Positions 60,986-64,000 of a stretch of 64,000 nt of DNA are shown here, in pieces (position 1 is the stretch's first letter; every line of letters starts with the position of its first letter). The notes beneath the pieces are model-generated. The model worked only from the letters and a program-made list of their open reading frames with translations. It made no database searches and was not told where the DNA came from. Both the position numbers and the translations under genes were made by a program. This DNA is from Mya arenaria (Eukaryota; Mollusca; Bivalvia; Myida; Myidae): assembly GCF_026914265.1 (NCBI RefSeq), contig NC_069124.1, positions 15,149,088-15,213,087 on the forward strand, read 5' to 3'.

Positions 60986-61340
60986 TTAAAGCTGCAATCT
61001 CACCGATTGATCGTTTTGACTACCGGTACTCTTTTATTGTTTGTCTATAAATGGACAATTTTTTTGCATAAATGTCTAGACCCAATTTTGAGTGATATAA
61101 GACTGCTGAAAAAAGATCAGATTGCAGTTTATCATATCATGTTAAAAAATGATGTTTTATGGCTAAAAGCATTGCGAACAATTTAATGTAAATGAAATTT
61201 TCGGCAGTTTTACCAAACATTTCTGATTGGTTCTATTGTGAATTATCTAATATGACTGAATTAAAGGAATGATAACCTAATCAGCAGATTTTGAGACAAT
61301 GTTGTGTCTTAACTGACAATCTATAAGAGTGCAGCTTTAA
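60986..61340. mobile_element. TTAA-flanked MITE, copy 1
   Basis: The left end is TTAAAGCTGCAATCTCACCG and the right end AGAGTGCAGCTTTAA. The TTAA at each edge suggests a piggyBac-type target site, an inference. The words CTGAAAAAAGATCAGAT and GTTTTGAC are shared with the copy at 61796. Confidence 0.65.
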
Positions 61341-61795
61341 GTGTTGATCTAAAGCTTCATATACACATTGTTATATTGTCAATAACTGTTTAAAAGGTCT
61401 CATGTACTACATAAGATAATAATTTTCATACAATATCTAAAATTGATCAAAATAAATAAAGTACCATTATACCTATTTCTTAATAGTGCCGTTTCTCATC
61501 TGACAATACCATTCAAAGCCATCATTTCAACTATGAATTTATTTTTAACTTTCAACTTTTCTATAGCATATGCAACAAAATATTGCAAAAATACAAGCCA
61601 TGAACAATATGATTGTTCAACTTGCATTATCTTTGACCTTTTGAAATGACCATTTTCCAGTTTTGTCTATTTGTAAGTTATGCCCTGAGGAATAAAGTAT
61701 GACTGTATGAATCATAAAAAAGGAATAAAAACACTAAAAATATGCCCCAACCCCTGTAATTTCTAATACAGTAGTAAAATCAAGAAATTAAACAT

Positions 61796-62102
61796 TTAGA
61801 GCTGCACTCCCACAGTTATACCGTTTTCACACCTTTTTTGTTTTGGAATGAGCATTTTTTGGCGTAATTATCTGCAAACCAATGATAAAAGATTGCTGAC
61901 AAAAGATCAGATCACAGATTTCATATTTCCGTTCGAAAATTAATGTTACTAACGGTTTAAGAAAAGTGCATAAAACATCAATTTTTTAACTTAAATAGAA
62001 AAATCTACCATTTAATTTTTCGCAAAAATTGGATGGTTCCAATCCAAGACATAAAATGAGAAAAGTTGTCAAAACGTCCAAAATGTGAGAGTGCAGCTTT
62101 AA
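61796..62102. mobile_element. TTAA-flanked MITE, copy 2
   Basis: The left end is TTTAGAGCTGCACTCCCACA and the right end TGTGAGAGTGCAGCTTTAA. The interior keeps TTGCTGACAAAAGATCAGAT. Left-end TTAA is changed to TTAG, so the copy is older or mutated at its edge. Confidence 0.65.
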
Positions 62103-63707
62103 CGTTTGAAAGTAACTCTGTTTGCCTCGTGCCCCTAAACAGGGTTTAATTATATTATATATCCCTGTATATTTGATTGTATGATTGCAGTAATGGATAC
62201 TGGTCTAATTATCTTCTGACAATTTTTCACCAATTTTAAAGAAACAGAAAACACATATTAAGCTCATATAACGCTGTACAATTTAATCTCATTCATTAGG
62301 TTGAGAAAAATTCCCTAAAAATATTAATTGTGGAAACATATCTTATTTAAATACATACAGGAAATGGCGACATCATTTACCCATTAGTATGAAAAATGCA
62401 GTTTCCTGATATTTGAATAGCGGTTCTTTATTTAAGCATCTCAATTCATTCAAAATTCACATAGTATGTATTAAGTTTCAAAGGAAACCAAATCATTTTA
62501 ACGATTGTTTTCACAAACTTCTTTTCCTAGTTTCAACTTTTGAGACTTTTTGATGAGCATGCACCTTCCCCCTCTTATGCTGTGGCTTCAAGCAATAAAG
62601 CTACCAGCTCAAATTGCACAACTGGTGAACAAGACTGCTGATAGTCGACAAACTGCACACTTGATGCCATGATAAATTATGTCCATCGACTTCCAGAATG
62701 AAGAAATGACGCAGCACAGAATTGATTTCAATTGGACCTTTCTGTACTTTCATCCCCTTGTTGTAGTCAAAGACTATATCTAAGTGTGCAGTGCGGGATC
62801 TTGAGAAGCCTTCTGCTCCTCTGATGAAGTAAGTTTGGCAGAGTGTGAAACTCCTGTCTACTCATATGCCTGGACACCTGTGATCTATGTCTTCTTGTGT
62901 GTGCCAACCATCACCTGAATTTTTTTTAGAGGAAGTTAGTGCTTGATTACAAGTCAATGTGACAAAACAAGGTCTTTCATTTATGCCACCAAGAACTAGT
63001 ATTCCAAGTTTCATAACTCGTATGTTAATTAACTCAAAGCAATTGAGCAGAAACTGTTTGGTAATTAATTTTAAGTCACTGCTTCCACTTATACTATCAG
63101 TAATATTGAACGTGAACCGACTGACCCAAATGCTATTCTAAATATCTTTTATGTGCAGAAACCTAAACCCTATTGACACAAAAGTAATCCAATTGTATGT
63201 CTTCACAAAACATTCTACAACAATATTTGTCAATTTACCTCAAAGATTGATTATTGTTTTTTAGTCAGACAAACACAGAGATGGCCCTATATCGCTCACT
63301 TGATTTGAGAAAGGATTCTAACTTAGTTATTGTTTGGACACTTACTGAACACTTTTGGTCTGACTTTATTATGCAGCTGGTGAAAATATTAAAAGTCCCT
63401 GTATAATGGGCTTACAAAAACATGAAGAAAAAAATGTATTTGTTTAAAAATTACAAAGGGCCATAACTCTTACAATATTTAAGTTTGTATTTAGCAGAAT
63501 AAAAAGCTTTTCCTAAAATACAACCTTAAAACTATATTTACAAGTAAAACAAAAAAATTTGCAAACATGTTTTTTGTATCTGGTTTTTGAGAGAGAATGA
63601 TCAGAAGAAAACATCACATATTCACAATCATATTAAAAAATTATTTAGTCTTTTTTAAAAAATTATATTCTATTTCAAAAACACTGCAAAAGACAAGACA
63701 CTTGCTT
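62103..63707. other. AT-rich stretch, partly likely 3' UTR of the minus-strand gene
   Basis: Sequence just below 63708 would be the 3' UTR of the exon at 63708-63914. Minus-strand AATAAA occurs near 63364. Nothing else was recognised. Confidence 0.35.
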
Positions 63708-63914
63708 TCAATTTATTGATTTAATACATTGATGATTATCAATTCTTATGAAGCGAGATGGGTCTAACACTGTAACCGGTGCAACCTGCATGTTCTTAGT
63801 TGCTTTATTACCTTTCTTGAAATTCTCCTCTTGATCTGAGCCACGCCAAAATGATGGGAGATGCTTTTGTTTTTCCATTGAAATGTATAGCACCTCTGTG
63901 TTTCTGTTTGTCTC
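63708..63914 (-). CDS. Last exon of an unrecognised gene (partial)
   Basis: After a TTTCAG acceptor the minus-strand frame is open for 68 codons (starts ETNRNTEVLYISMEK, includes HLPSFWRGSDQEENF and VAPVTVLDPSRFI) and ends at a stop at 63708. The frame is charged and looks coding. I recognise no domain. The rest of the gene lies beyond the right end of the window. Confidence 0.5.
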   Translation of the reverse strand, partial: ETNRNTEVLYISMEKQKHLPSFWRGSDQEENFKKGNKATKNMQVAPVTVLDPSRFIRIDNHQCIKSIN

Positions 63915-64000
63915 CTGAAATAGTAAAAGTTTATTTATAATAATAACAATAATAATAATCAGTGACTTTTATTGAAATTATTTTCACAGATTGTGCCTTG

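Overview
The window is AT-rich, intron-rich animal DNA. Gene content (secreted multi-SRCR proteins, a cytosolic sulfotransferase relic, a mitochondria-eating-protein-like gene) and the interspersed repeats fit a mollusc, most likely a bivalve; I cannot name the genus from sequence alone. Genes were read by following exons with GT/AG borders and matching phases, because most exons are only 36 to 309 bp.

Layout. (1) 1-3280: a TIR element, a tandem repeat and the promoter of SRCR gene A. (2) 3284-15704 (+): gene A, 15 exons, 944 residues, a signal peptide plus eight SRCR modules and no membrane anchor. (3) 15705-29338: mostly non-coding, holding a broken sulfotransferase gene on + (20223-24010), two copies of a hairpin-bearing repeat and a LINE fragment. 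(4) 29339-40435 (-): gene B, the same 15 exons in inverted orientation, 939 residues, intact. (5) 41690-44403 (-): a 5' part of a third copy (C), dead, interrupted by a 5'-truncated LINE. (6) 45725-50882 (+): an intact 8-exon, 482-residue gene resembling mitochondria-eating protein (Mieap/SPATA18). (7) 52064-52152 (+): a lone sulfotransferase exon. (8) 54080-55563 (+): a small single-pass membrane protein of unknown family whose membrane segment and splice donor are triplicated in tandem. (9) 56000-62102: non-autonomous DNA elements and a decayed mariner. (10) 63708-63914 (-): the last exon of an unrecognised gene that continues outside the window.

The main theme is a tail-to-tail SRCR pair plus a dead third copy. 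All three share two blocks of upstream sequence at nearly constant distance from the start codon, so the promoter was copied with the gene. A and B differ mainly through repeats inserted in introns after duplication. Both keep the same odd cysteine losses in modules 3 and 4, which points to selection on two functional secreted recognition-type proteins. Function (immune, gamete or matrix) cannot be told from sequence.
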